Of a DNA stretch of 64,000 bases, positions 20,848 to 30,406 are shown piece after piece. Numbering within the stretch: the stretch's first letter is position 1; every line of letters starts with the position of its first letter. The stretch lies in contig NZ_JADOTW010000001.1 in NCBI RefSeq assembly GCF_015645095.1, positions 124,001 to 188,000 of the forward strand. The letters are read 5' to 3'. This DNA is from Halomonas sp. 328. GTDB taxonomy: Bacteria; Pseudomonadota; Gammaproteobacteria; Pseudomonadales; Halomonadaceae. The position numbers and the translations under genes were made by a program. The notes under the pieces were generated by a model. It was given only the letters and a program-made list of their open reading frames with translations. It did no database searches and had not been told where the DNA came from.

Positions 20848-22220
20848 GCGGTCTCCTCCGGCTGGGGGGTCCGGGCCAGGCGCGCCGCGGTGGCGTCCAG
20901 GGCCAGGCGCGCCTTGCTCACCAGCTCATCGATTTCGGCGTGGCTGATCACCAGGGGCGGTGAAATGATCATGGTATCACCCACCGAGCGCATCACCAGG
21001 CCACCCTCGAAGCAGAGATCACGGCACAGGTTGCCGGCACCCAGGGCCTTGTCGAAGCGCTCGCCGGTGGCCGGGTCGATCAGTTCCAGGGCACCCATCA
21101 GGCCCAGGGAGCGGGCCTGGCCGACCAGCGGATGCTCGGCCAGTTCGCTCCAGCGCTTGGCCAGGTAGGGGCCGAGGTCGTCACGCACCCGCTCCACCAC
21201 CCCTTCGGCCTCCATCAGCTCCAGGTTCTTCAACGCCACGGCGGCGCAGGTGGGATGGCCGGAGTAGGTAAAGCCGTGGAAGAACTCGCCGCCCTCCTCG
21301 ATCAGGGTCTCGGCGACCCGCTCCGCCACCAGGACCCCGCCGATCGGCAGGTAGCCGGAGGAGAGGCCCTTGGCGATGGGCATCAGGTCGGGCTTGAGGT
21401 CGTAGTGAACGCTGCCGAACCACTCGCCGAGCCGCCCGAAGCCGCAGATCACCTCGTCGGCCACCAGCAGGATGTCGTACTTGGCCAGCACCGCCTTGAC
21501 CGCCGGCCAGTAGCTCTCCGGGGGCATGATGGCACCGCCGGCGCCCTGCACCGGCTCGGCGATAAAGGCACCGACGTTCTCCTCGCCGAGCTCGAGGATC
21601 TTCGCCTCCAGGGCCGCGGCGCACTCGCGGCCGAAGGCCTCGGGGCTCTGATCGCGCCCCTCGCCGAACCAGTAGGGCTGGCGGATATGGGCGATGTTCG
21701 GCACGCAGGGACCGCCCTGGCCATGCATGGCGTCCATGCCACCGAGGCTCATGCCGGCCAGGGTGGAGCCGTGGTAGCCGTTCTCGCGACCGATGATCCA
21801 CTGCTTCTCCGGCTTCCCCTTGAGGGCCCAGTAGCGGCGGACCATGCGCAGCACGGTGTCGTTGGCCTCGGAGCCGGAGCCGGTGAAGAAGACATGGCTG
21901 ATATGCTCCGGCGCCAGCTGCACCAGCTTCTCGGCCAGCTTCACCGCCGGCGGATGGGTGGTCTTGAAGAAGTTGTTGTAGTAGGGCAGCTGGGTCAGCT
22001 GGGTGGTGGCCGCCTCCACCAGCTCCTGGCGGCCATAGCCCAGGTTGACGCACCACAGGCCGGCCATGCCGTCGAGGATGCGGTTGCCCTCGCTGTCATG
22101 GATATAGACGCCCTCGGCGCGCTCGATGATACGGCTGCCCTCCTCCCCCAGCGCCTTGAAGTCGGTGAAGGGGTGCAGGTGGTAGGCGCGATCCAGGGCC
22201 TGATAGTCACGAGTGCTCAT
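20844..22220 (-). CDS. spuC: Class III polyamine:pyruvate aminotransferase (SpuC-like)
   Basis: 458 residues (Pseudomonas SpuC about 456). This PLP enzyme transfers the terminal amino group of putrescine, cadaverine or spermidine to pyruvate, giving the aminoaldehyde and alanine. Class III landmarks are present: FFTGSGSEANDTVLRM, YHGSTLAGMSLGG, LLVADEVICGFGR and the PLP Lys in PIAKGLSSGY, plus GFTYSGHPTCAAVAL. MSTRDYQALD at 22220 was preferred as start over a TTG two codons upstream; GGAG lies nine bases away. Sitting between puuD and puuC, it gives the operon a second entry to the aminoaldehyde. Confidence 0.88.
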
Positions 22221-22244
22221 TGGCAATGTCTCCGCTGGGGGCCC

Positions 22245-23036
22245 TCAGGCCGGCTGAGTGGGGGTAGAAGGGGCGAGAGCGCTGGCCTGATGGGCCACGC
22301 AGGCCGCGGCGAAGCCACGGAACAGGGCATCGTGGAGGGCATGCTCCCGGGGCTGCCACTCCGGGTGCCACTGCACCGCCAGGGCGAAGGCGGCGGCATC
22401 GGCCACCGAGACCGCCTCGATCAGGCCGTCCGGGGCCCAGGCCTCGGCGACCAGCCCCTCGCCCAGGCGGTCGATGCCTTGCTGGTGCAGGGAGTTGACC
22501 CGTGAGCGGGTCTCGCCGAACAGCCGTGCCAGGGCGCCATCGGCGCGCAGCTCCAGGTCGTGCACCGGCGCATACTGGGCGGCCTTGTCGGCACCACCGG
22601 GTTCCCGGTGATCGAGCATCCCGGGCACGTCCTGCACGGCCTGGTGCAGGCTGCCGCCGAAGGCCACATTGAGCTCCTGGAAGCCGCGACAGATGCCCAG
22701 CAGCGGCAGCTCCAGGGCCAAAGCCGCATGGATCCAGGTCAGGGCGGCGGCATCGCGATGGCGGTCATCACGGGTATTCTGGGGCGCCCGCTCGGCGCCG
22801 TAGCGATGGGGCTCGACGTTGGTGTAGCTGCCGGTCAGCAGCAGCCCGTCGACCCGGGAGAGCAGCTCCCGGGCCGCGTCGCGGTCATCCTCCTGATCGC
22901 TCCATACCGGCAGGATCACCGGGTTGAGCCCATACTCACGCAGGGCGCTCAGGTACTTGTCGGTCACCATCTGGGCGGCGTGTCCTTCCACCTCACGGCG
23001 GCAGGCAATCACCCCCACCAGGGGTCTTGCGGTCAT
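22245..23036 (-). CDS. puuD: Gamma-glutamyl-GABA hydrolase (PuuD-type)
   Basis: 263 residues (E. coli PuuD 254). A class I glutamine-amidotransferase-like hydrolase that releases GABA and glutamate from gamma-glutamyl-GABA, the last step of the Puu pathway. The nucleophile is Cys116 in LLGICRGFQELNVAFGGSLH and the catalytic His is in AVQWHPEWQP. It is the promoter-proximal gene of puuD-spuC-puuC and is divergent from puuA. Confidence 0.92.
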   Translation of the reverse strand: MTARPLVGVIACRREVEGHAAQMVTDKYLSALREYGLNPVILPVWSDQEDDRDAARELLSRVDGLLLTGSYTNVEPHRYGAERAPQNTRDDRHRDAAALTWIHAALALELPLLGICRGFQELNVAFGGSLHQAVQDVPGMLDHREPGGADKAAQYAPVHDLELRADGALARLFGETRSRVNSLHQQGIDRLGEGLVAEAWAPDGLIEAVSVADAAAFALAVQWHPEWQPREHALHDALFRGFAAACVAHQASALAPSTPTQPA

Positions 23037-23285
23037 GGCTGGCTCCTCGCAGGGTCGCTCGGGCGTTGTTATGGTTTACTCAACATACCGCCGTTGATTT
23101 ATCTTTCCAAGCGCCGTCGTAACCAAATCCATTGATAGATATATAAATAACTGTTTTTAAAAATAAATATCTCGATTTATCCAAAAGTCTAAGACCCGCA
23201 AAAACGTAAAGGATTTGACAACACCCACCCACCAAGAAAGGATAAAGGTCATCAACAACGACCATAAGCCCCATAGGTGAGCGCC
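23037..23285. promoter_or_regulatory. AT-rich divergent puuD / puuA control region
   Basis: A conspicuous A+T island (especially 23125-23200) in a high-GC genome, between divergent puuD and puuA. It contains the puuD promoter candidate, TATATAAA-like tracts at 23140-23150, a lone TTGACA at 23215-23220, and CAACAAC (23253-23259) in the puuA leader. The puuA ribosome site is AGGTGAG. PuuR would be expected to bind here; no clear operator palindrome was recognised. Confidence 0.65.
23098..23126 (-). promoter_or_regulatory. Candidate sigma-70 promoter for puuD-spuC-puuC
   Basis: On the minus strand TTGGTT (23126-23121), a 17-bp spacer and GATAAA (23103-23098) sit about 60 bases before the puuD start. 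Four of six bases match in each hexamer. Confidence 0.5.
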
Positions 23286-24662
23286 ATGTCTTCCACCCCC
23301 ACCGATGACGTCCAGGCCTTTCTCGACCGCCACCCGGAGATCGACAGCTTCGACCTGCTGATCAGCGACCTCAACGGCGTCATCCGCGGCAAGCGCATCC
23401 CCCGGGACAACCTGACCAAGGCCTACCAGAGCGGCATCGCCCTGCCCGCCTCGGTCTTCGCCCTGGATATCAACGGCAACACCATCGAGGAGACCGGCCT
23501 GGGCCTGGCCACCGGCGACGGCGACCGCCTCTGTCGACCGATTCCCGGCAGCCTGATGCCGGTGCCCTGGCTGCGCGGCGGCCGCCAGGGGCAACTGCTG
23601 ATGACCATGGTAGAGCCCGACGAGTCGCCCTTCTTCGCCGACCCCCGCCAGGTGCTCTCCCGGGTGCTGGGACGCCTGACCGCCCTGGGCCTGACCCCGG
23701 TGGTGGCCCTGGAGCTGGAGTTCTACCTGGTGGACCGCCAGCGTAACGAGGCGGGGCTGATTCAGCCGCCCCGCTCCCCGGGCAGCGGCGAGCGGGCCAC
23801 CCAGAGCCAGCTCTACTCGATGCTGGAGCTGGACGAATACGCCGACTTCCTGGAGGAGATCCAGAGCGCCGCCGAGGTCCAGGGCCTGCCCCTGGATACC
23901 GCCCTCAAGGAGTGCGCCCCGGGGCAGTTCGAGGTCAACCTGATCCACTGCGCCGATGCTGTCCAGGCCTGTGACAGCGCCGTGCTGCTCAAGCGCCTGA
24001 TCAAGGGCGTGGCCCTCAAGCATGGCTTCGAGGCCACCTTCATGGCCAAGCCCTACGGCCAGGAGGCCGGCAACGGCACCCATGTGCATATCAGCCTGCT
24101 CGACGCCGAGGGCAATAACGTCTTCAGCGAGCCCGGCGACGATGTCCTCGGTAGCGCCCGCCTCAACCAGGCGGTGGCCGGCCTGCTGGAGCGCATGCCC
24201 AGTTCCATGGCGCTGTTCGCCCCCAACCTCAACTCCTTCCGCCGCCTGCAGCCGGGCCTCTATGTGCCCATGGCCCCTACCTGGGGCTTCGACAACCGCT
24301 CGGTGGCCCTGCGCGTGCCCTCCGGGCCGCGGGCGGCACGGCGTATCGAGCACCGGGTGGCCGGCGCCGACGTCAACCCCTACCTGCTGCTGGCGACCCT
24401 GCTGGCCTCCCTGCACGATGGCCTGACCCGCGAGCTGACCCCGCCGCCGGCGATCACCGGCAACGCCTACGAGCAGGTGGAAGACAGCCTGACCAACAGC
24501 TGGCAGCAGGCCCTGGACCTGCTGGAAGCCGACGAGGTGCTGGGCGAGGCCCTGGGCCGCGACTTTATCCGCGTCTTCGTGGCCAACCGCCGCGCCGAGC
24601 GGGCCCAGGCCATGCAGGCGGTGAGTCAGTTGGAATATGACTGGTATCTACGCCACGTCTGA
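23286..24662 (+). CDS. puuA: Gamma-glutamylputrescine synthetase, paralogue 1
   Basis: 458 residues. PuuA ligates glutamate to putrescine with ATP, committing it to the glutamylated pathway. It belongs to the type III-like glutamine synthetases: DLLISDLNGVIRGKRIP near the N-terminus, VVALELEFYL with metal-binding Glu residues, FMAKPYGQEAGNGTHVHISL, and the NRSVALRVP and RRIEHRVAGADVNPYLL blocks. The start at MSSTPTDD was chosen over a GTG three codons earlier because AGGTGAG is well placed. It shares the AT-rich divergent control region with puuD. A second, clearly distinct paralogue lies at 36376-37722. Confidence 0.9.
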   Translation: MSSTPTDDVQAFLDRHPEIDSFDLLISDLNGVIRGKRIPRDNLTKAYQSGIALPASVFALDINGNTIEETGLGLATGDGDRLCRPIPGSLMPVPWLRGGRQGQLLMTMVEPDESPFFADPRQVLSRVLGRLTALGLTPVVALELEFYLVDRQRNEAGLIQPPRSPGSGERATQSQLYSMLELDEYADFLEEIQSAAEVQGLPLDTALKECAPGQFEVNLIHCADAVQACDSAVLLKRLIKGVALKHGFEATFMAKPYGQEAGNGTHVHISLLDAEGNNVFSEPGDDVLGSARLNQAVAGLLERMPSSMALFAPNLNSFRRLQPGLYVPMAPTWGFDNRSVALRVPSGPRAARRIEHRVAGADVNPYLLLATLLASLHDGLTRELTPPPAITGNAYEQVEDSLTNSWQQALDLLEADEVLGEALGRDFIRVFVANRRAERAQAMQAVSQLEYDWYLRHV

Positions 24663-24901
24663 TCGCCCTGCCGGGTTATCGCAGTGGAATAGCCAAGGGT
24701 AGCCCCGGGCCTCCGCGTAGACAGCGTGCCAACTGCGACAGCCTTACCGAAGAGTGGCCGCACCCACTTCTCGGCGTAGCGATCTGTCCTGATCCACTCA
24801 GCGTACAACACCAAGAAAACACGGAATCTCCGGCTCGCGATGCGAGCCGGCGGGCCGGGATTTGCCCATCCAACGACCCCCACAACAACGAGGCAACCTC
24901 C
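24663..24901. other. puuA-antiporter intergenic region with a repeat fragment
   Basis: Two hundred and forty bases without a gene. Bases 24695-24714, read on the minus strand, match the left end of repeat family 2 (GGAGGCCCGGGGCTACCCT), so this is a remnant of that element in inverted orientation. Nothing else was identified. Confidence 0.6.
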
Positions 24902-26821
24902 ATGGAAACTCCCAAACGACGACTCTGGCTGACCGGCCTGCTGCTCCTGCTGCTGATGGCCGCCGGCCCCCTGCTGGCCGACGAGCGCCTGTCGACGCCC
25001 GGCCTGATCCTTCAGGGGGTGGGCTTCGAGATCGCCGTCGGCGCCGACGCCGACCACCGCCTGACCCTGGATGGCCGGCCGTTGACGCTGGTCGAGGGCG
25101 AGGCGGGCCAGTGGCTCGCCGAGGCGACCCTCGGCGAGGGTGCCGGCGTTCTGGAACTCTTCGACGCCCAGGGCCAGTTGCTGGAACGCCAGGCGCTCTC
25201 GGCGATTCCCGCCTGGCTCTCCCTGGTCCCGGCACTGACCGCCATCGGCATCGCCCTGGTCTTCCGCCAGGTGATCGTGGCGCTCTTCCTGGGCATCCTG
25301 CTGGGCGGCTGGATCTACCACGGCATGAGCGCCGCGGCCCTGTTCACCGCCTTCAACGAGACGGTGAGCGTGCACCTGCTGGAGGCCGCCAGCGACAGCG
25401 AACACATGGCGGTGGTGCTCTTCTGTTTGCTGATCGGCGGCATGGTAGGGATCATCTCCCGTAACGGCGGCACCCAGGGGATCGCGGCACGGATCACCCG
25501 CTATATCCGTAACCGCCGCCAGGCCCAGACCACCACCGGCCTGCTGGGGCTGGCCATCTTCTTCGACGACTACGCCAATGCGCTGATCGTCGGCAACACC
25601 ATGCGCAATATCTTCGACAAGCTGCGCATCTCCCGGGCCAAGCTCGCCTATATCGTCGACTGCACCGCAGCGCCGGTCTCGGCGGTACTGCTGGTGACCA
25701 CCTGGATCGGCTTCCAGGTCGGCCTGATTCAGCAGGCCATGAGCGATATCGACGACTGGAACGAGTCCGCCTACAGCGTCTTCATCCAGGCCCTGCCCTA
25801 TAACTTCTACCCCTTCCTGGCGGTGGCCTTCGTCTTCCTGCTGGTGTGGAGCCGCCGCGACTTTGGCCCCATGCTCGCCGCCGAGCGCCGCGCCCTCGCC
25901 GGCCATGCCAGCCGCTCGCCGGTGACGCCCCGGGAGGCGGTCGTCGAAGAGGCCGAGATCGAGACCAAGCCGGGCATCGCCCTGCGCGCCACCAATGCGG
26001 TGATTCCCATGCTGGTGCTGGTCGCCTTCACCATCGGCGGGATCTACACCACCGGCGCCGCCGAGCTGGGCCCGGGCGATCACGGCATCTGGGATATCTT
26101 CGGCGAAGGGGACGCCTTCGCCGCCATGATGTGGGGCTCCCTGGCCGCCTGTGTCACCGCCGTGGTGATGACCCTGGCGCAGCGCCTGATGACCATGAGC
26201 GAGACCACCCACTACTGGTTCGAGGGGGTCAAGTCGATGCTGCTGCCCCTGACCATCCTGATGATGGCCTGGGCCCTGGCCAACGTGAACGCCTCGCTCG
26301 GCACCAGCGATTTCCTGATCGCCGCCCTCGGCGAGGCGCTCTCGCCCCAGTGGCTGCCGGCCGCCATCTTCACCCTGGCCGCCTTCACCGCCTTCGCCAC
26401 CGGCTCCTCCTGGGGCGTGATGGGAATCATGATGCCGCTGACCATTCCCCTGGCCTGGGCGATCCTCGACCTGCATGGCCTGGCGGGCACCGCCGAGGGC
26501 ATGCCGCTGCTCTACGCCTCGGTGGCCGGGGTGCTGGCCGGCGCGGTCTGGGGCGACCACTGCTCGCCGCTGGCCGAGTCGACCCTGCTGGCGGCCATGG
26601 CCAGCGGCTGCGACCTGATCGAGCATGTGCGCACCCAGTTGCCCTATGCGCTGCTGGTCGGCGTGGTGGCCCTGCTGTTCGGCACCGTGGCGGTGGGTCA
26701 TGGCGTCAGCTGGTGGCTGGGCCTGATCGTCGGCCTGGGCGTGCTGGCCCTGGCCCTGCGCCTGCTCGGCAAGCGCGCCGAGGATGGCGTCGCCGAAGGG
26801 AATCCCGCCCTCGCCAAGTAA
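24902..26821 (+). CDS. NhaC-family Na+/H+ antiporter with N-terminal periplasmic domain
   Basis: 639 residues, well above the usual 450-520. The N-terminus is a signal peptide (LLLLLLMAAGPLLA then DERLS) followed by about 90 residues of beta-rich soluble sequence rich in Gly and Glu. From about residue 105 onwards come some ten to twelve hydrophobic helices typical of the NhaC superfamily, with GLAIFFDDYANALIVGN, DCTAAPVSAVLLVTTWIGFQ and GSSWGVMGIMMP as transport-core blocks. The family exchanges sodium for protons or carries organic anions/amines. Placement directly after puuA suggests a possible amine-linked substrate, which is inference. Confidence 0.82.
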   Translation: METPKRRLWLTGLLLLLLMAAGPLLADERLSTPGLILQGVGFEIAVGADADHRLTLDGRPLTLVEGEAGQWLAEATLGEGAGVLELFDAQGQLLERQALSAIPAWLSLVPALTAIGIALVFRQVIVALFLGILLGGWIYHGMSAAALFTAFNETVSVHLLEAASDSEHMAVVLFCLLIGGMVGIISRNGGTQGIAARITRYIRNRRQAQTTTGLLGLAIFFDDYANALIVGNTMRNIFDKLRISRAKLAYIVDCTAAPVSAVLLVTTWIGFQVGLIQQAMSDIDDWNESAYSVFIQALPYNFYPFLAVAFVFLLVWSRRDFGPMLAAERRALAGHASRSPVTPREAVVEEAEIETKPGIALRATNAVIPMLVLVAFTIGGIYTTGAAELGPGDHGIWDIFGEGDAFAAMMWGSLAACVTAVVMTLAQRLMTMSETTHYWFEGVKSMLLPLTILMMAWALANVNASLGTSDFLIAALGEALSPQWLPAAIFTLAAFTAFATGSSWGVMGIMMPLTIPLAWAILDLHGLAGTAEGMPLLYASVAGVLAGAVWGDHCSPLAESTLLAAMASGCDLIEHVRTQLPYALLVGVVALLFGTVAVGHGVSWWLGLIVGLGVLALALRLLGKRAEDGVAEGNPALAK

Positions 26822-26840
26822 CGGCGTCATGCACGGAAAC

Positions 26841-26872
26841 GCCAAGGGGGCCGCAATCGCGGCCCCCTTGGC
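26841..26872. terminator. Strong bidirectional hairpin terminator
   Basis: Perfect 14-bp stem GCCAAGGGGGCCGC/GCGGCCCCCTTGGC with a 4-nt AATC loop, 20 bases after the antiporter stop, followed by ACTTTAGG. It lies between the antiporter and the converging glycine-zipper gene and can serve both. Confidence 0.75.
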
Positions 26873-26918
26873 ACTTTAGGACGGGAGACAGGCCCCTTGG
26901 CCTGGCCAGTCGAGTCGC

Positions 26919-27500
26919 TTAGGCGTCACGCTCGGCGACCGCCGTGGCCTGCCACTGCACCTGGCCCTCCACCACCGGCAGGCGCTCCGCCTGGGGCGGG
27001 TTATCCAGGCGCTGGGTGCGCACCTCGTCGTCGAGGCGGTAGCTGACGTTATAGCCCAGATGTTCCTCATGGGTTTCGGTCACGGTATGGCACTGCCGCT
27101 CGGTGACCGGCTGCACCTGATTGGCCTCGACGCGGTTCTGCACCTCGCGTCCGGCCAGGCCGCCGCCCACGGCACCGGCTACGGTGGCCAGCTTGCGGCC
27201 GCTGCCGCCGCCCACCTGGTTGCCCAGCAGGCCACCGACGATGGCTCCGGCGGCGGTACCCACGAGGCGGTTGGGGTCCTGGGTCGGGGCCTGGCGGTAG
27301 GTGACCACCTCCTCGCACACCTCCCGGGGCACCTCGCTGCGGCGCACCGCGGGCTCCACCCCCAGCACCTCGGCATAGACCGGGGCGGGCACATCCACCG
27401 CCGACTCGCCGGCGAACTGCTGCCCCTGGTAGGCCCCCAGGGCCAGGCCCCCCAGGCCCAGGACCGCCAGACTGGTTCCGACGATAATGGCTTTACTCAT
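26919..27500 (-). CDS. Glycine-zipper 2TM-domain envelope protein
   Basis: 193 residues. The N-terminus is a hydrophobic anchor or uncleaved signal (AIIVGTSLAVLGLGGLALGAY) with no lipobox Cys. The centre holds a glycine-zipper 2TM domain of the Rick_17kDa_Anti type (GAIVGGLLGNQVGGGSGRK and AGAVGGGLAGREVQNR), followed by a charged C-terminal domain with a conserved QCHTVTETHEEHLGYNVSYR segment. Related proteins (SlyB, OsmB, YcfJ) are stress-linked envelope proteins; YcfJ has the same zipper plus C-terminal layout and is the closest in architecture. Start at MSKAIIVGTS has GAGGAGG six bases away. Confidence 0.8.
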   Translation of the reverse strand: MSKAIIVGTSLAVLGLGGLALGAYQGQQFAGESAVDVPAPVYAEVLGVEPAVRRSEVPREVCEEVVTYRQAPTQDPNRLVGTAAGAIVGGLLGNQVGGGSGRKLATVAGAVGGGLAGREVQNRVEANQVQPVTERQCHTVTETHEEHLGYNVSYRLDDEVRTQRLDNPPQAERLPVVEGQVQWQATAVAERDA

Positions 27501-27821
27501 GACGCCTCCTCGATTCTCAACGGGTGACGAGGCGCCTGCTCCATGGATCACTCGGCGCGACGAGACGACATCCGGCCGTCTCATCGGCAATCACTACAAG
27601 ACGCTCCCAGTATAAGCCTCCCCCACCCCGCCTCCGTACCCCGGCGGCAAGTTGTCATGAGCTTGCATCGGTTGTCGCCCGTTAGCGACGCCCAGGCACC
27701 ATGCTCGAGAGCGACTCCTATCATCGACAGGGCGACACCCACCCTCTCCGAGCCACCGGCTCGGTCGTGAGGCTGCACTAGGCTAAAACCACCATGGCTT
27801 CCTCGAGGAAGGAGATACCCA
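27501..27821. other. Divergent gap between glycine-zipper and DAO-GcvT genes
   Basis: 321 bases without a credible gene. It must contain promoters for both neighbours. The only clear signal is the very good ribosome site AAGGAG at 27803-27815 region before the DAO-GcvT start. A TATACT hexamer on the minus strand near 27611 lacks a -35 at normal spacing. Confidence 0.45.
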
Positions 27822-30389
27822 ATGGCGACCCTTCCGACACAGGCGGACGCGGTGATCATCGGCCAGGGCGGGATCGTCGGCGCCTCGGTGGCCCACCACC
27901 TGATCGCACTCGGCTGGACGAACCTGGTGGGCCTCGACGCCGCGGCCATTCCCACCGACGCGGGCTCCACCGCCCACGCCTCCGACTTCTGCTACATGAC
28001 CTCCCACGACCGCCTGAGCTGCTACACCACCACCTACAGCCAGCGCTTCTACGAGGCGCTGGGCCACTACCACAAGATCGGCGGCCTGGAGATCGCCCGG
28101 GTCGGCGACGAGGCACGTTGGGATGAGCTCAGGCGCAAGGTGGCCTCGGGCAAGGCCTTCGGCACCCGCGCCGAGCTGATCGACGCCGACCAGGCGGTGG
28201 CACGCTTCCCGCTGCTCGACCGCGAGCGGGTCCTGGGCGCCCTCTGGGACCCGGACGCCGGCCTGGTGGTGCCCCGCTCCCAGCGGGTGGCGGGGCGGCT
28301 GATCGAGGAGGCGGTGGCCGGCGGCCAGTTACGCACCTTCGCCGACACCCCGGCCCTGGACATCGATGTCCGGGACGGCCGGGTCTGCGGGGTCGAGACC
28401 CCGAAGGGCTATATCGCCACCCCCCTGGTGATCCTCGCCTGCGGCATCTGGGGCCCCCTGCCCGCCGCCCTGGCCGGGGTGGCCCTGCCGCTGATGCCGG
28501 TGGAGCATCCGCTGCTGTTCTTCGGGCCCTTCGACGACTTCGCCGGCAGCGGCAAGGAGATCGGCTATCCGCTGCTGCGCGACCAGGGCAACTCCGCCTA
28601 CCTGCGCGATACCGGCGACCCCCGTTCCACCGAGGGCGGCCAGCTGGAGTGGGGCTACTACGAGACCACCGAGCCACGGCTGGTGCCCCCCCGGGAGATC
28701 CTCTCCCGGGACCAGGCGCGTCTCTCCCCCTCCATGCGCGACCTGAGCGCCGAGCAGATCGCCGCTCCCTTCGAGCGAGCCCTGGAACTGACCCCACGGC
28801 TCGCCGAACTGGGCTGGGACGAGAAGCACTCCTTCAATGGCCTGCTCTCGGTCACCTCCGACGGCGGCTCCCTGGTGGGCGAGGCCCCGGAGGTACGCGG
28901 CCTGTGGTGCTGCGAGGCGGTATGGGTCAAGGATGGCCCCGGCATGGGCAAGGTGCTGGCCGACTGGCTGACCCATGGCCGACCCGAGCTCGACCCCTGC
29001 GGCATCGATATCGCGCGCTTCTACCCGGTGCAGAAGACCCCCGGCCATGTGCTGGGGCGCTGCCGGGAGATCGCCCGCAAGATCTATGATCCGCCGGTGC
29101 ATCCCCGGGAGCCCTTCGAGAGCGGTCGCGACCTGCGCCGTGGCCCCTTCTGGCCCCGGGAGCGGGAACTGGGCGGCTACTTCATGGAGGCGGCGGGCTG
29201 GGAGCGCGCCCACGGCTATGCCGCCAACGAGGCACGCCTCGCCGAGTGGCTCGAGCGGGTCCCGGAGCGCCCCGTGGAGTGGGACGCCCGGCACTTCTGG
29301 CGGGTCTCCAATGCCGAGCAACTGGCGATGAGCGAGGGGGTGGGAATGATCAACCTCTCCCACTTCGCCATCTACGACCTCTCGGGCCGCGACGCCGAGG
29401 CGCTGTTGGAGCGGCTCTCGGTGGCCAAGGTGGGCGGCGACACCCCCATCGGCAAGGGGGTCTATACCCACTTCCTGGACGCCGCCGGCGGCATCCATTC
29501 GGACCTGACCATCGTGCGCCTGGGCGAGCGGGCCTGGCGGGTGATCTGCGGCGGCGATACCGGCCATCGGGACCTGGTGTGGATGCGTCGCCAGGCGGAG
29601 GCCTTCGGGCTGAGCCGCTGGCACCTGGAGGACCGCAGCGATGGCCTGGCCACCCTGGGGGTCTGGGGCCCCCGGGCGCGCCAGACCCTGCAGGCGCTAT
29701 GCGATGCGCCGGAGGCGCTGGAGGAAGAGCGCTTCCCCTTCGCCGGCGCCCGGGAGATACGGCTCGCCGGCTTGCCGGTGTGGGCCTTCCGGATTTCCTA
29801 TGTGGGCGAGCAGGGCTGGGAGCTCCATGTGCCCTTCAGTTATGGCCTCGCCCTCTGGGACCCGCTCTTCGAGGCGGGGGTGGTGCCGGTGGGTATCGAG
29901 ACCTACGCCAATAGCCGGCGCCTGGAGAAGAGCCTGCGGCTGCAGAACGTGGACCTGCTGACCGACTACAACCTGTACGAGGCGGGACTGGCGCGCCCCA
30001 GGGTCAAGAGCGCCGACTTCCTCGGCAAGGCCGCCTACCTGGAACAGCGGGCGCGCGCCCACCAGCCGGCGCGGCTCTGCACCCTGGTGATGGAGGCCAA
30101 TACGGATAGCGCCGGGCGACCGCGCTTCCCGGTGGGTCAGTCGCCGCTGCTCGACCCGGCTAGCGGCGAGGTGCCCGTCGATGCCCTGGGCCGGCGCAGC
30201 TACACCACCAGCATCGCCTACGGGCCCTCGCTGGCACGCAATATCGCCCTGGCTTACCTGCCCCACGGCTACGCCGAGGAGGGACGCGAGCTGTTGCTGG
30301 AGTACTTCGGCGAGCACTACCCGATGCGGGTGGCGGCGGTGGGCTACCGGGCCCTCTATGACCCGGATAGCCAGCGCCCAAGAAGCTAA
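27822..30389 (+). CDS. FAD-dependent oxidoreductase fused to GcvT folate domain (dimethylglycine/sarcosine dehydrogenase-like)
   Basis: 855 residues. N-terminal DAO domain with dinucleotide motif IIGQGGIVGASVAHHL, then GSTAHAS with His52 at the position of the covalent-FAD His in dimethylglycine dehydrogenases; a middle FAO_M-like linker; and a C-terminal GcvT plus GcvT-C domain from about residue 430 (MINLSHFAIYDLSGRDAEALL, GEQGWELHVPFSYGLALWDP, YEAGLARPRVKSADFLGK). Enzymes with this layout remove an N-methyl or related carbon group and pass it to tetrahydrofolate. The substrate cannot be read from the sequence: dimethylglycine from betaine breakdown is likely in a halophile, but the polyamine neighbourhood allows an N-alkylated amine. 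Confidence 0.85.
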   Translation: MATLPTQADAVIIGQGGIVGASVAHHLIALGWTNLVGLDAAAIPTDAGSTAHASDFCYMTSHDRLSCYTTTYSQRFYEALGHYHKIGGLEIARVGDEARWDELRRKVASGKAFGTRAELIDADQAVARFPLLDRERVLGALWDPDAGLVVPRSQRVAGRLIEEAVAGGQLRTFADTPALDIDVRDGRVCGVETPKGYIATPLVILACGIWGPLPAALAGVALPLMPVEHPLLFFGPFDDFAGSGKEIGYPLLRDQGNSAYLRDTGDPRSTEGGQLEWGYYETTEPRLVPPREILSRDQARLSPSMRDLSAEQIAAPFERALELTPRLAELGWDEKHSFNGLLSVTSDGGSLVGEAPEVRGLWCCEAVWVKDGPGMGKVLADWLTHGRPELDPCGIDIARFYPVQKTPGHVLGRCREIARKIYDPPVHPREPFESGRDLRRGPFWPRERELGGYFMEAAGWERAHGYAANEARLAEWLERVPERPVEWDARHFWRVSNAEQLAMSEGVGMINLSHFAIYDLSGRDAEALLERLSVAKVGGDTPIGKGVYTHFLDAAGGIHSDLTIVRLGERAWRVICGGDTGHRDLVWMRRQAEAFGLSRWHLEDRSDGLATLGVWGPRARQTLQALCDAPEALEEERFPFAGAREIRLAGLPVWAFRISYVGEQGWELHVPFSYGLALWDPLFEAGVVPVGIETYANSRRLEKSLRLQNVDLLTDYNLYEAGLARPRVKSADFLGKAAYLEQRARAHQPARLCTLVMEANTDSAGRPRFPVGQSPLLDPASGEVPVDALGRRSYTTSIAYGPSLARNIALAYLPHGYAEEGRELLLEYFGEHYPMRVAAVGYRALYDPDSQRPRS

Positions 30390-30406
30390 GGTTGTGGGAA
30401 ACTGAC

